Source of the DNA: an uncultured Lachnospiraceae bacterium
Lineage (GTDB): Bacteria; Bacillota; Clostridia; Lachnospirales; Lachnospiraceae
Length of the DNA: 64,000 bases
Direction of reading: 5' to 3'
Assembly (NCBI GenBank): GCA_905235745.1
Contig: CAJOMN010000009.1
Location: 96,541-160,540 of the forward strand
The notes under the pieces were generated by a model, which ran no database searches, was not told the DNA's origin, and saw nothing but the letters and a program-made list of their open reading frames with translations. How positions within the stretch are numbered: position 1 is the first letter of the stretch; every line of letters starts with the position of its first letter. This document shows positions 36,899 to 45,249 of the stretch, one piece after another. A program made the translations under genes and the position numbers.

Positions 36899-37831
36899 AT
36901 GGATCCGTTGATCATTCTGTCGGGACCGACTGCTGTCGGCAAGACGGCTCTTTCAATCGAGCTTGCGAAAGTAATCGGAGGCAGCATAATATCCGCCGAT
37001 TCAATGCAGGTGTATAAAGGAATGGATATCGGAACTGCCAAGATCAGTGCCGACAAGCAGCAGGGTATACCGCATTATCTGATAGATGTACTTGATCCTG
37101 CGGATGATTTTAACGTCGTTACATTCAAGCACATGGCCGAGGAAGCGATCGCACATATCATAAGTGAGGGAAGGATACCGGTAATCGTCGGAGGCACCGG
37201 ATTTTACATCCAGAGTGTACTATATGATATCGATTTTTCGGATCATGAGGTCATGAACGGTTACCGCAGGGAGCTGTCGGATCTCATTGAGGAAAAAGGC
37301 GGTGAATATGTACACAGGATGCTTGAGGAGGTAGATGATCGCGCAGCGCGTCATATCCACTTCAATGACAGTAAAAGGATGATACGTGCCCTCGAATACT
37401 ATAAGCAGACCGGGCAAAGGATATCCGATCATAACAGTGAAGAGTCCCGGAAGATATCCCCTTACAATTACTGTTATTTTGTTCTGACGGATGACAGACA
37501 GAAGATATATGACAGGATCAACGAAAGAGTTGATAAGATGATAGAAGAAGGCCTTGTTGGGGAAGTCTCCTCGCTTATCGAAAGCGGAGTCGGCATCAAC
37601 TGCATATCGATGCAGGGGATCGGATACAAGGAGATCATACGTTATCTTGACGGTGAATGCACGCTTGATGAAGCTGCGGATATGATCAAAAAAAATTCAA
37701 GGCATTTTGCCAAAAGACAGCTTACGTGGTTTGCGCGTGAAAAAAACGTTATCTATATAGACAAAAGGCAGACCGAAGATCCTCTCGGATCAATACTATC
37801 AGAAATTAAAAAGGCAGGAATAACCGGATGA
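36899..37831 (+). CDS. miaA: tRNA dimethylallyltransferase
   Basis: A 310-residue MiaA that adds the dimethylallyl group to A37 of UNN-reading tRNAs. P-loop GPTAVGKTALS near the start, ISADSMQVYKGMDIGTAK, HYLIDVLDP, GGTGFYIQS and the late KRQLTWFARE are all present. mutS-mutL-miaA is a conserved Firmicutes order. It starts 1 base after mutL and overlaps the next gene by four bases. Confidence 0.97.
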   Translation: MDPLIILSGPTAVGKTALSIELAKVIGGSIISADSMQVYKGMDIGTAKISADKQQGIPHYLIDVLDPADDFNVVTFKHMAEEAIAHIISEGRIPVIVGGTGFYIQSVLYDIDFSDHEVMNGYRRELSDLIEEKGGEYVHRMLEEVDDRAARHIHFNDSKRMIRALEYYKQTGQRISDHNSEESRKISPYNYCYFVLTDDRQKIYDRINERVDKMIEEGLVGEVSSLIESGVGINCISMQGIGYKEIIRYLDGECTLDEAADMIKKNSRHFAKRQLTWFAREKNVIYIDKRQTEDPLGSILSEIKKAGITG

Positions 37832-39111
37832 ACGATCTGTATGAAATATATGAAAAGTGCGGCATATCAAGGCAGGTGTACGATTACGGGGAGGCTGTCC
37901 TTTCGGATTTAGCGGAGCGGTTCACACAGTTCGATCGTACCGCCGAATACAACCAGCTCAAGGTCCTGTCGGCAATGAGTAAATGCAAAGTGTCCGAAAG
38001 CTGCTTTGTGCCGTCGACCGGCTACGGATATAACGATAGGGGACGGGAAACTCTTGAAAAAGTATATGCCACGGTATTCGGAACCGAGGATGCTCTTGTA
38101 AGGCCGCAGATAACATGCGGAACACATGCGCTTTCAACCGCTCTGTCTGCTATCCTGCGCCCGGGCGACGAAATGCTGTCGATCTCCGGAAAACCATATG
38201 ATACCCTTGAAGAAGTCATAGGTATAAGACCATGTACGGGGTCGCTGGCGGAATACGGGATAACATATTCGCAGGTCGATCTTCTCGGCGACGGATCATT
38301 TGATTATGAAGGTATCAGGAAAGCTGTAAAGGATAATACAAAGCTTGTAACGATACAGCGTTCAAAAGGGTATCAGACAAGACCTTCACTGTCGGTTGAT
38401 GCAATTAAGGACGCTATCGGTTACGTCAAAGGGATAAACAGCGATATTGTGATTATGGTCGACAACTGCTACGGCGAATTTGTGGAAACAAAAGAGCCGT
38501 CCGATTACGGTGCGGATATGGTCGTAGGTTCTCTTATCAAGAATCCCGGCGGAGGACTGGCTCCGACGGGCGGCTATATATGCGGTACAAAAGAGTGTAT
38601 CGACAAGTGCGCATACCGGCTCACTTCTCCGGGACTCGGGCGGGAAGTGGGAGCCACTCTTGATATCAACCGGTCGTATTATCAGGGACTGTTTCTCGCT
38701 CCGACCGTTACATGCGCCGCTCTTAAAGGTGCGGTGTTTGCCGCCAATATATATGAAAAGCTCGGATTTGACGTGATCCCTAACGGATCCGAAAGCCGTC
38801 ATGATATTATCCAGTCGGTAACGCTCGGCACGCCGGAAGCAGTTAAGGCGTTTTGCAACGGCATTCAGTCCGCCTCGCCCGTCGACTCGTATGTTACTGC
38901 CGAACCATGGGATATGCCCGGATATGACAGCGAGGTCATAATGGCTGCCGGAGCGTTCATTTCGGGCAGTTCGATAGAACTGTCGGCAGATGCGCCGATG
39001 AGGCCTCCGTATGCGGTATATTTTCAGGGCGGGCTGACATGGTATCATGCCAAGACGGGCATACTCAGGTCGCTTCAGGCGCTTGTCGACGAAGATATAG
39101 TACAATTATAG
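37828..39111 (+). CDS. Methionine gamma-lyase family (YnbB/aluminium-resistance type) PLP protein
   Basis: A 427-residue PLP-dependent fold-type I protein of the family once named aluminium resistance protein, typically found after miaA (Bacillus YnbB position). Motifs are FVPSTGYGYNDRGRETLE, RPQITCGTHAL, VDNCYGEFVE and the cofactor lysine K238 in GSLIKNPGGGLAPTGGY. The reaction is predicted as a carbon-sulfur lyase but not proven for most members. ATG overlaps the miaA stop. It is the last gene of the mutS operon; no clear terminator is visible before the mreB promoter. Confidence 0.88.
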   Translation: MNDLYEIYEKCGISRQVYDYGEAVLSDLAERFTQFDRTAEYNQLKVLSAMSKCKVSESCFVPSTGYGYNDRGRETLEKVYATVFGTEDALVRPQITCGTHALSTALSAILRPGDEMLSISGKPYDTLEEVIGIRPCTGSLAEYGITYSQVDLLGDGSFDYEGIRKAVKDNTKLVTIQRSKGYQTRPSLSVDAIKDAIGYVKGINSDIVIMVDNCYGEFVETKEPSDYGADMVVGSLIKNPGGGLAPTGGYICGTKECIDKCAYRLTSPGLGREVGATLDINRSYYQGLFLAPTVTCAALKGAVFAANIYEKLGFDVIPNGSESRHDIIQSVTLGTPEAVKAFCNGIQSASPVDSYVTAEPWDMPGYDSEVIMAAGAFISGSSIELSADAPMRPPYAVYFQGGLTWYHAKTGILRSLQALVDEDIVQL

Positions 39112-39124
39112 TAAGCGAAATATA

Positions 39125-39153
39125 TATACATATAACCTTTGTTGTGGTAAAAT
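39125..39153 (+). promoter_or_regulatory. Promoter of the mre operon
   Basis: TATACA (39125-39130), 17-base spacer, TAAAAT (39148-39153) preceded by TGG, an extended -10. It lies 36 bases before the mreB start. Confidence 0.65.
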
Positions 39154-39189
39154 ATGCTGGATTTTGTATGATTTTTGAGGACTTTTGCT

Positions 39190-40200
39190 TTGGCGGTAAA
39201 TGCATTCGGTATAGATCTCGGTACCTATAATATTAAAATATATAACGGGTTTACGGACAGGATAGTTTCGTACAAGAATATGATCGCAATGCAGAACAGG
39301 CACAATCTGTTCGCATACGGCGATGATGCTTTTACGATGTATGAGAAGGCACCGGATAATATCGAGGTCTCTTTTCCGCTGACATACGGCGTTATCGCGG
39401 ATATCAACCATATGCAGATACTGATCCGCAACTTCATCAATGATGAAATGGATGGCAACATCAGGAGCGCCGATTATTATATCAGTGTACCGACCGATAT
39501 AACCGAGGTGGAAAAGCGTGCGTTCGTATCTCTAGTCAAGGAATCCAATATAAGAGCAAGGAATATATATATCGTTGAAAAAGCCGTTGCCGACGGGATC
39601 GGAATGGATGTTGAAATGCACCGTTCACAGGGATTTCTTGTTGTTAATGTCGGTTACGAGACGACCGAGATCTCGATACTGAGCCTCGGCGGTATAGTAT
39701 TGTCTCGGCTCATCAAGACCGGCGGCAGGAAGTTCGATGAGAGCATCCGCAATATGGTGCGCAAGGAATATAATCTGCTGATCGGCGCGAAGAGCGCGGA
39801 GGAGATCAAGATAGAGCTTCCGAAGCTCGAAAGAGAGCAGAGGGATGCAGTCGTATACGGAAGGGATGTTGTTACCGGACTTCCCGTGGAACGGACGATC
39901 CCCACGATGCTCATAGAACGCGCGATGCATGAGAACTTTGAGACTATCATCGATAATGTCCGCCTGATACTGGAGAGGACGCCTCCGGAGCTCGGAGCGG
40001 ACATATACAAAAAGGGGATATTCCTGACGGGAGGAAGTGCCGGGATTGGTGACCTTCATGCGCTCATATCCCAGAGCACCGGATTAAACATTCTGTTTTC
40101 ACCTTACGGTGAAGGCAGCGTGGCATACGGACTGTCCCAGATAATCAAGAACGAAAAGCTTCATTCTGTTGTATATACAATGCAGGATTTTTCCGGTTAG
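39190..40200 (+). CDS. mreB: MreB-family actin-like protein with altered phosphate-2 loop
   Basis: A 336-residue bacterial actin that would guide lateral wall synthesis. AFGIDLGTYNIKIY is the phosphate-1 loop, ISVPTDITEVEKRA the conserved central segment, YIVEKAVADGIG retains the catalytic-type Glu, and FLTGGSAGIGDLHAL is the adenosine motif. The phosphate-2 loop, normally DIGGGTT, reads NVGYETT (N153-T159), losing the Asp and two Gly. Nucleotide hydrolysis may be altered; a canonical MreB or Mbl may exist elsewhere. The TTG at 39190 with GAGGA 8 bases upstream is the likely start; an in-frame TTG at 39175 has none. First gene of mreBCD-PBP2-minC-rodA. Confidence 0.87.
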   Translation: MAVNAFGIDLGTYNIKIYNGFTDRIVSYKNMIAMQNRHNLFAYGDDAFTMYEKAPDNIEVSFPLTYGVIADINHMQILIRNFINDEMDGNIRSADYYISVPTDITEVEKRAFVSLVKESNIRARNIYIVEKAVADGIGMDVEMHRSQGFLVVNVGYETTEISILSLGGIVLSRLIKTGGRKFDESIRNMVRKEYNLLIGAKSAEEIKIELPKLEREQRDAVVYGRDVVTGLPVERTIPTMLIERAMHENFETIIDNVRLILERTPPELGADIYKKGIFLTGGSAGIGDLHALISQSTGLNILFSPYGEGSVAYGLSQIIKNEKLHSVVYTMQDFSG

Positions 40201-40207
40201 GAACCAA

Positions 40208-41071
40208 ATGGCTCGTAAGAGATCTAAGAGAAACAAAATACCGATACCCGACAAATATATCTTACTGGCACTGTCTGTTATATGTGTAATAATGATGGTG
40301 CTTTCTTATACTACGGATATTCTGGACGGACCGCCGCAGGCGATTGCCGGATATACGGTCATCCCTTTTCAGAAGGCAATTTCATATGCCGGAAGCTGGT
40401 TATTCGACCGCTCGGAATCGATCAGGGAGCTCGAGACGCTTCGCGCCGAGAACGAGGAGCTCAAAAAGACCGTTGACGACCTCACGATCAGGATCAACGA
40501 CCTTACGACTGACAAGTATGAGCTTGCCGAGCTTCGCCAGCTCATGTCGCTCGATGAAAGATACAGCGATTATCCCAAGATCGGAGCACGCGTCATAGGC
40601 AAGGATGCCGGCAACTGGTATTCGACATTCCTGATCGACAAGGGGACAGGTGACGGCGTAAAGGTTAATATGAACGTGATCGCCGGGTCGGGACTGGTCG
40701 GGATCGTGACTTCCGTCGGACCGAACTGGGCAACCGTAAGGTCTATCATTGACGATGATTCCAATATAAGCGCCATGGTGCTCAACACATCGGACACAAT
40801 GATCGTAACGGGCGATCTGGAGCTTTACTCTAACGGAAGCATCAGATTTTCGGATCTTCGAGATGACGACGGGGCTGTTGCTGCCGGTGACCAGATCGTA
40901 ACGAGCCAGATCAGCAGCAAATATCTCCCGGGAATATCCATTGGCTATATCAAAGAGATCAACAACGATTCAAACAATCTTACCAAATCGGGATATATTA
41001 CGCCCGTCGTTGACTTTGAGCATCTTGACATCGTGCTTGTCGTTACACAGATGAAGCAGACCAAAGAGTGA
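40208..41071 (+). CDS. mreC: Rod shape-determining protein MreC
   Basis: A 287-residue membrane-anchored protein: basic N-terminus (ARKRSKRNK), one membrane segment (about 17-37) and a coiled coil (about 70-105, ETLRAENEELKKTVDDL). An extracellular beta domain follows with the ARVIGKDAGNWYSTFLIDKG and VTSVGPNWATVRSI motifs. MreC links cytoplasmic MreB to PBP2/RodA. ATG at 40208 follows TAGGAA and comes 7 bases after mreB; upstream in-frame codons lie inside mreB. Confidence 0.95.
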   Translation: MARKRSKRNKIPIPDKYILLALSVICVIMMVLSYTTDILDGPPQAIAGYTVIPFQKAISYAGSWLFDRSESIRELETLRAENEELKKTVDDLTIRINDLTTDKYELAELRQLMSLDERYSDYPKIGARVIGKDAGNWYSTFLIDKGTGDGVKVNMNVIAGSGLVGIVTSVGPNWATVRSIIDDDSNISAMVLNTSDTMIVTGDLELYSNGSIRFSDLRDDDGAVAAGDQIVTSQISSKYLPGISIGYIKEINNDSNNLTKSGYITPVVDFEHLDIVLVVTQMKQTKE

Positions 41072-41072
41072 T

Positions 41073-41579
41073 ATGTTAAAAAGAGCCGTAATGATATTAA
41101 TGATTCTTATAAGCTACCTTATCCAGAGCACTATGATCCGCATACTGCCCATGGGTGGGGTTGCGCCGAATTTCCTGATAATACTGACGTCATGCTTCGG
41201 GTTCATGCGCGGCAAAGGCGACGGTATGTTCGTTGGCTTCATATCCGGCATCATTATGGATGTGCTCTTCGGGGGAGTACTCGGATTCTATGCGCTCGTC
41301 TATACGGTCATCGGATATCTGAACGGTATGTTCTCAAGTATATTCTATCCGGAAGACGTAAAGCTTCCGGTTGCGCTCATAACGAGCAGCGAGCTTATAT
41401 ACTGTTTCGTCGTCTATATTTTCCGCTTTCTCATTCAGGGCAGGCTCCGCTTCGGATATTACTTCCTTCACATAATCCTGCCCGAAATAGTATATACGAT
41501 ATTTATAACGATCATTATCTACAAGATAATTCTGCATATCAATGAATGGCTTGTAGACGTTGAAAGAAGGAGTGCCTGA
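41073..41579 (+). CDS. mreD: Rod shape-determining protein MreD
   Basis: A 168-residue polytopic membrane protein with about five hydrophobic segments and the MreD-like MGGVAPNFLIILTSCFGFMRG and GFISGIIMDVLFGG motifs. Component of the elongasome. It starts 1 base after mreC, and the PBP2 start codon directly follows its stop. Sequence conservation in this family is low, but position and topology make the call secure. Confidence 0.93.
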   Translation: MLKRAVMILMILISYLIQSTMIRILPMGGVAPNFLIILTSCFGFMRGKGDGMFVGFISGIIMDVLFGGVLGFYALVYTVIGYLNGMFSSIFYPEDVKLPVALITSSELIYCFVVYIFRFLIQGRLRFGYYFLHIILPEIVYTIFITIIIYKIILHINEWLVDVERRSA

Positions 41580-44450
41580 TTGTTTTCCGATATCAAGGAA
41601 TGGCTGAAAGAGGTTGTATTCAACCGCTTCACTTTTATGGTGATCATATTTATAGGGCTGATCATTGTACTGGTGCAGCGGCTGTTTGTCATGCAGATAA
41701 TCAACGGTCAGGAGTACCTTGATAATTTCAAGCTCACGATCAAAAAGGAGACGACGCTCAAGAGCACGCGCGGCAACATATATGACAGGAACGGCAACCT
41801 CCTGGCGTACAATAAGCTGGCATACGCCGTCACGATAGAAGATAATTTTGAATCGGGCAGGAACAAGAACGCCATGATAAACGATTCGATATACCGCGCG
41901 ATCAATATAATAGAAGACTGCGGCGATACCGTATCGAATGATTTTAACATAATCCTCAACGAAGACGGGGAATACGAATTCACTATAACCGGTACAAGGC
42001 TGCTGCGGTTTCTTGCCGATATATACGGATACAAATCGACCGACGATCTTAAAACATCCGAGCGCAATTCCACTCCGGAAGATGTCGTATTATACCTGTG
42101 CGATTCGAAGAAGTACGGGATCGGTCACACTGTGATAGATACACAGGGAAACAGCAGCTTCGTTCCATGCGAGGGTTATACGAAAGAGGAGGTTCTAAAG
42201 CTTCTTACGATCCGTTACCAGCTGTCCACAAACAGCTTCCAGAAGTATCTGTCGACCGTCATCGCCGATGATGTGGGCGAGGACACTGTCGCCGCGATCA
42301 AGGAAAATCTGGATATAATGCAGGGTGTCGCCATCGAGGTTAATACGCTGCGCGAATACAACGACGCAGCATATTTCGCGCATATCATCGGTTATACCGG
42401 AAGCGCATCGCCGGATGATCTTGCGGAGCTTGCTTCTTCCTCACATGATTATAATGCGGCGGATATGGTCGGCAAGTCCGGCATTGAAAAATCAATGGAG
42501 GAATATCTTCAGGGCACAAAGGGCAGGGATGTTATATATGTCGATAATATGGGAAAAGTCATAGAGACGGTCTCGCATGTAGATCCCTCGGCCGGAAGCG
42601 ATGTGTACCTGTCGATCGACAGTGATCTTCAAAAGGCCGTATATAACATGCTTGAGCAGAAGCTTGCCGGAATACTCGTATCCAAGATCGTCAATATGAA
42701 GACCTACAACAATGATGTTGTAAAATCATCCCTTATGATGATACCGATAGACGATGTATATTATGCACTTATCAACAACAGCGTTATAGATATCGAGCAT
42801 ATGGCGGGTGACAATGCCGACACATATGAAAGACAGGTCAATGATGCGTTCCTTCTCAAGCAAAGTACGATACTAAGCCTTCTCCGGGATGAGCTTACCA
42901 ATACGAAAACGCCTTACCGTGAGCTTCCCGAAGAGATACAGGTCTACGAAAGCTATATCGTATCAAGGCTGATGTCGCAGCAGACCGGTATACTTGTCTC
43001 AGACCTTATTGACAGGGACGACAAGACCTATATCGACTGGGCAACGAACGAGACGATCAGTCTTTGCGAATACCTTCATTACTGCCTTGCCAGGAACTGG
43101 ATGGATGTTACGAAGTTCCATCTTGACAGCCAGTATTCCGATTCGGAGGAAGTATATACGCAGCTTGTCGATTATATACTGACCGATCTTGCCAATAACA
43201 GCGGATTTGCCAAGAAAATGTACAAATACATGATCGCCGATGATGATATTTCCGGAAGACAGTTATGTATGATATTATATGAGCAGAAGATAGTATACGG
43301 CGATGCTTCGGAAAAGGCTCTTCTGGAGAGCGGTGCCAGGACGGCGTATGATTTTATGATCAACAAGATAGCTAATCTTGAGATCACACCGGCAATGCTG
43401 GCTCTCGATCCGTGTTCCGGTTCGTGTGTCGTAACCAACACGAAAGGGGAGCTTCTGGCGCTCGTCACTTACCCCGGATACGATAACAACAGGTTCGCGA
43501 ACTCGATCGACGCTGATTATTATGCAAAACTTCTATCGGATCTGGCAAGCCCCCTGTATAACAACGCGACTCAGCAGATGACGGCTCCGGGTTCGACATT
43601 CAAGCCCTGTTCGGCCGCATGCGCACTTGAGGAAGGTATAGTTAATCCCGGAGAGTTGATCAGGTGTGAGGGGATATTCGAATATTTTGACGAGCAGAAA
43701 CAATGCTGGGTATATCCAGGAGCGCACGGCCTTCTTGATGTTACCGGAGGTATCGGTAATTCATGCAACTGTTTCTTCTATGAAGTCGGATACCGTCTTG
43801 CCACAAACGGGCACAGTTCACAATACGACGAGGCGGCCGGTCTTGAAAAGCTTCAGAAATATGCCGATCTGTTCGGACTGACGACCAAGACCGGAATAGA
43901 GATGGAAGAGAACACTCCCAAGTTTTCCGATGAGCTTCCCGTGGATTCGGCTATTGGCCAGGGATCACACAACTATACGACTGTCGGTCTGTCAAGGTAT
44001 GTGACAACGATCGCTACAAGGGGAACATGCTATCAATATACGCTTATCGATAAGGTAGTAAGTCCCGACGGAGCGGTGATACTGTCCCGGTCGCCCGAGA
44101 TAAAGAACGGTGTTGTATTTGCGGACAGCACATGGTCACAGATATACAGCGGAATGCGCGAGGTCGTCGAAAAAGCGGCGGCTTTCAAAGATTTTCCGAT
44201 CAAGGCAGCTGGTAAGACCGGAACTGCGCAGACGAGCAGATCGCGGACGAACCATGCCGTATTTATCGGATTTGCTCCGTATGACGATCCGGAAATAGCC
44301 GTTGCGACGAGAATAGCATACGGATATACCTCCGCCAATGCGGCGCAGCTGTCAAGAGATGTAATGAGTTACTATTTCAAGGTCGAAGATGCCGATACGC
44401 TTGTAAGCGGCATTGCCGATGAAGCAACAAATGAGATTATAGAAGACTGA
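41580..44450 (+). CDS. mrdA: Penicillin-binding protein 2 (elongasome transpeptidase) with large insertion
   Basis: A 956-residue class B PBP, well above the usual 600-750. One N-terminal membrane segment (about 16-38), a pedestal with TRGNIYDRNGNLLAYN, then the transpeptidase: STFK (S672), SCN (728-730), KTGTAQ (K879). Between the LQKAVYNMLEQKLAGIL helix (about 350) and the first strand of the transpeptidase core (about 605) lie some 240 mostly helical residues absent from standard PBP2. The TTG start at 41580 follows AAGGAG by 7 bases and abuts the mreD stop. It works with RodA (45.2 kb) in side-wall synthesis. Long PBP2 forms seem usual in related Clostridia, as far as I recall. Confidence 0.92.
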   Translation: MFSDIKEWLKEVVFNRFTFMVIIFIGLIIVLVQRLFVMQIINGQEYLDNFKLTIKKETTLKSTRGNIYDRNGNLLAYNKLAYAVTIEDNFESGRNKNAMINDSIYRAINIIEDCGDTVSNDFNIILNEDGEYEFTITGTRLLRFLADIYGYKSTDDLKTSERNSTPEDVVLYLCDSKKYGIGHTVIDTQGNSSFVPCEGYTKEEVLKLLTIRYQLSTNSFQKYLSTVIADDVGEDTVAAIKENLDIMQGVAIEVNTLREYNDAAYFAHIIGYTGSASPDDLAELASSSHDYNAADMVGKSGIEKSMEEYLQGTKGRDVIYVDNMGKVIETVSHVDPSAGSDVYLSIDSDLQKAVYNMLEQKLAGILVSKIVNMKTYNNDVVKSSLMMIPIDDVYYALINNSVIDIEHMAGDNADTYERQVNDAFLLKQSTILSLLRDELTNTKTPYRELPEEIQVYESYIVSRLMSQQTGILVSDLIDRDDKTYIDWATNETISLCEYLHYCLARNWMDVTKFHLDSQYSDSEEVYTQLVDYILTDLANNSGFAKKMYKYMIADDDISGRQLCMILYEQKIVYGDASEKALLESGARTAYDFMINKIANLEITPAMLALDPCSGSCVVTNTKGELLALVTYPGYDNNRFANSIDADYYAKLLSDLASPLYNNATQQMTAPGSTFKPCSAACALEEGIVNPGELIRCEGIFEYFDEQKQCWVYPGAHGLLDVTGGIGNSCNCFFYEVGYRLATNGHSSQYDEAAGLEKLQKYADLFGLTTKTGIEMEENTPKFSDELPVDSAIGQGSHNYTTVGLSRYVTTIATRGTCYQYTLIDKVVSPDGAVILSRSPEIKNGVVFADSTWSQIYSGMREVVEKAAAFKDFPIKAAGKTGTAQTSRSRTNHAVFIGFAPYDDPEIAVATRIAYGYTSANAAQLSRDVMSYYFKVEDADTLVSGIADEATNEIIED

Positions 44451-44460
44451 GGTGGTGTAA

Positions 44461-44527
44461 AGTTTTCTATGAAAACTTTGCAGCACGTAGGCCACGCCCG
44501 AGCGAAGCGAGCTTTTAATGGCGTGGC
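44461..44527 (+). repeat. Nested palindromic element between PBP2 and minC
   Basis: Two hairpins in a row: AGTTTTC (44461-44467) with GAAAACT (44471-44477), and GCCACGCC (44491-44498) with GGCGTGGC (44520-44527). The loop of the second contains CGAGCGAAGCGAG. It is GC-richer than its flanks and looks like a dispersed REP-type element, but only one copy is in the window. It creates a spurious in-frame ATG for minC at 44518. Confidence 0.55.
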
Positions 44528-44553
44528 TCTCAAGAAGACAAAGAGGCAAAAAT

Positions 44554-45225
44554 ATGAGAGCACCTGTAACGATCAAGAGTTATCCCAACGGTCTGAAGCT
44601 GATACTGGACAGCGAGATTCCGTTTGAAGACCTGTATGTCGCTTTTGCGCAAAAGCTGATCGAGTCCGACAGATTCTTAGGAGACGCGAGGCTTGTCATA
44701 ACGTTTGAAGGAAGAGAATTGTCCGATCTTGAGGAAAGGGCGCTTATAGAGGCATTCGCCGAATACTCGCATATTACGGTACTGTGTGTCATGGAGACCG
44801 GAAAAAAGCAGAACGAGGTATTCATTCAGGCTGCAAACGCTTTCTCTCCAAGCGGAAAGAGTGAAAATTCATCGGTCTACAAGGGCACTCTTCACGCCGG
44901 ACAGAATCTTGAGACCGAAGGAAGCATTGTAGTACTCGGAGATGTCAACCCGGGAGCCAGCGTTACGGCGGTCGGCTCCATAGTCATTCTTGGTACGGTA
45001 TACGGTGATCTTACGGCCGGGAGCAAAGGAGACCACGGCTCATTTGTCGCAGCTCTTGACATTAAGACGGATCTTATCAGGGTAGCCGAAGAGGAATGTA
45101 CAATATTTACAAGGAACGCCGGATTTTTGCGCAAGCTTGCCGGAGCCAAGATTATCTACATCGGAGAAGACGGTATCGTCTGTGATGATATATCCAAGGA
45201 ATTTCTTGCCAATATCCCGTTTTAG
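44554..45225 (+). CDS. minC: Septum-site inhibitor MinC, without adjacent minD/minE
   Basis: A 223-residue MinC. The N-terminal FtsZ-inhibiting domain (about 1-100, PVTIKSYPNGLKLIL, RELSDLEERALI) is followed by the beta-helical C-terminal domain (about 115-223, VVLGDVNPGASVTAVGSIVILGTVYGD). The motif that contributes to MinD binding, normally RSGQ, reads HAGQ. The usual minD and minE do not follow; rodA starts 24 bases later. ATG at 44554 follows AAGAGG; the in-frame ATG at 44518 lies in a palindromic element and would add a non-conserved leader. Position in the mre operon fits a topological regulator of division, but its partner is missing here. Confidence 0.88.
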   Translation: MRAPVTIKSYPNGLKLILDSEIPFEDLYVAFAQKLIESDRFLGDARLVITFEGRELSDLEERALIEAFAEYSHITVLCVMETGKKQNEVFIQAANAFSPSGKSENSSVYKGTLHAGQNLETEGSIVVLGDVNPGASVTAVGSIVILGTVYGDLTAGSKGDHGSFVAALDIKTDLIRVAEEECTIFTRNAGFLRKLAGAKIIYIGEDGIVCDDISKEFLANIPF

Positions 45226-45249
45226 TGGCAGCAGCACCGGGTGAATGTA

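Noticed and set aside
44518..44553. Upstream ATG adding 12 residues to MinC
   Set aside because: It lies in the arm of a palindrome, has no ribosome site, and AAGAGG precedes the ATG at 44554 that begins at the usual family position.
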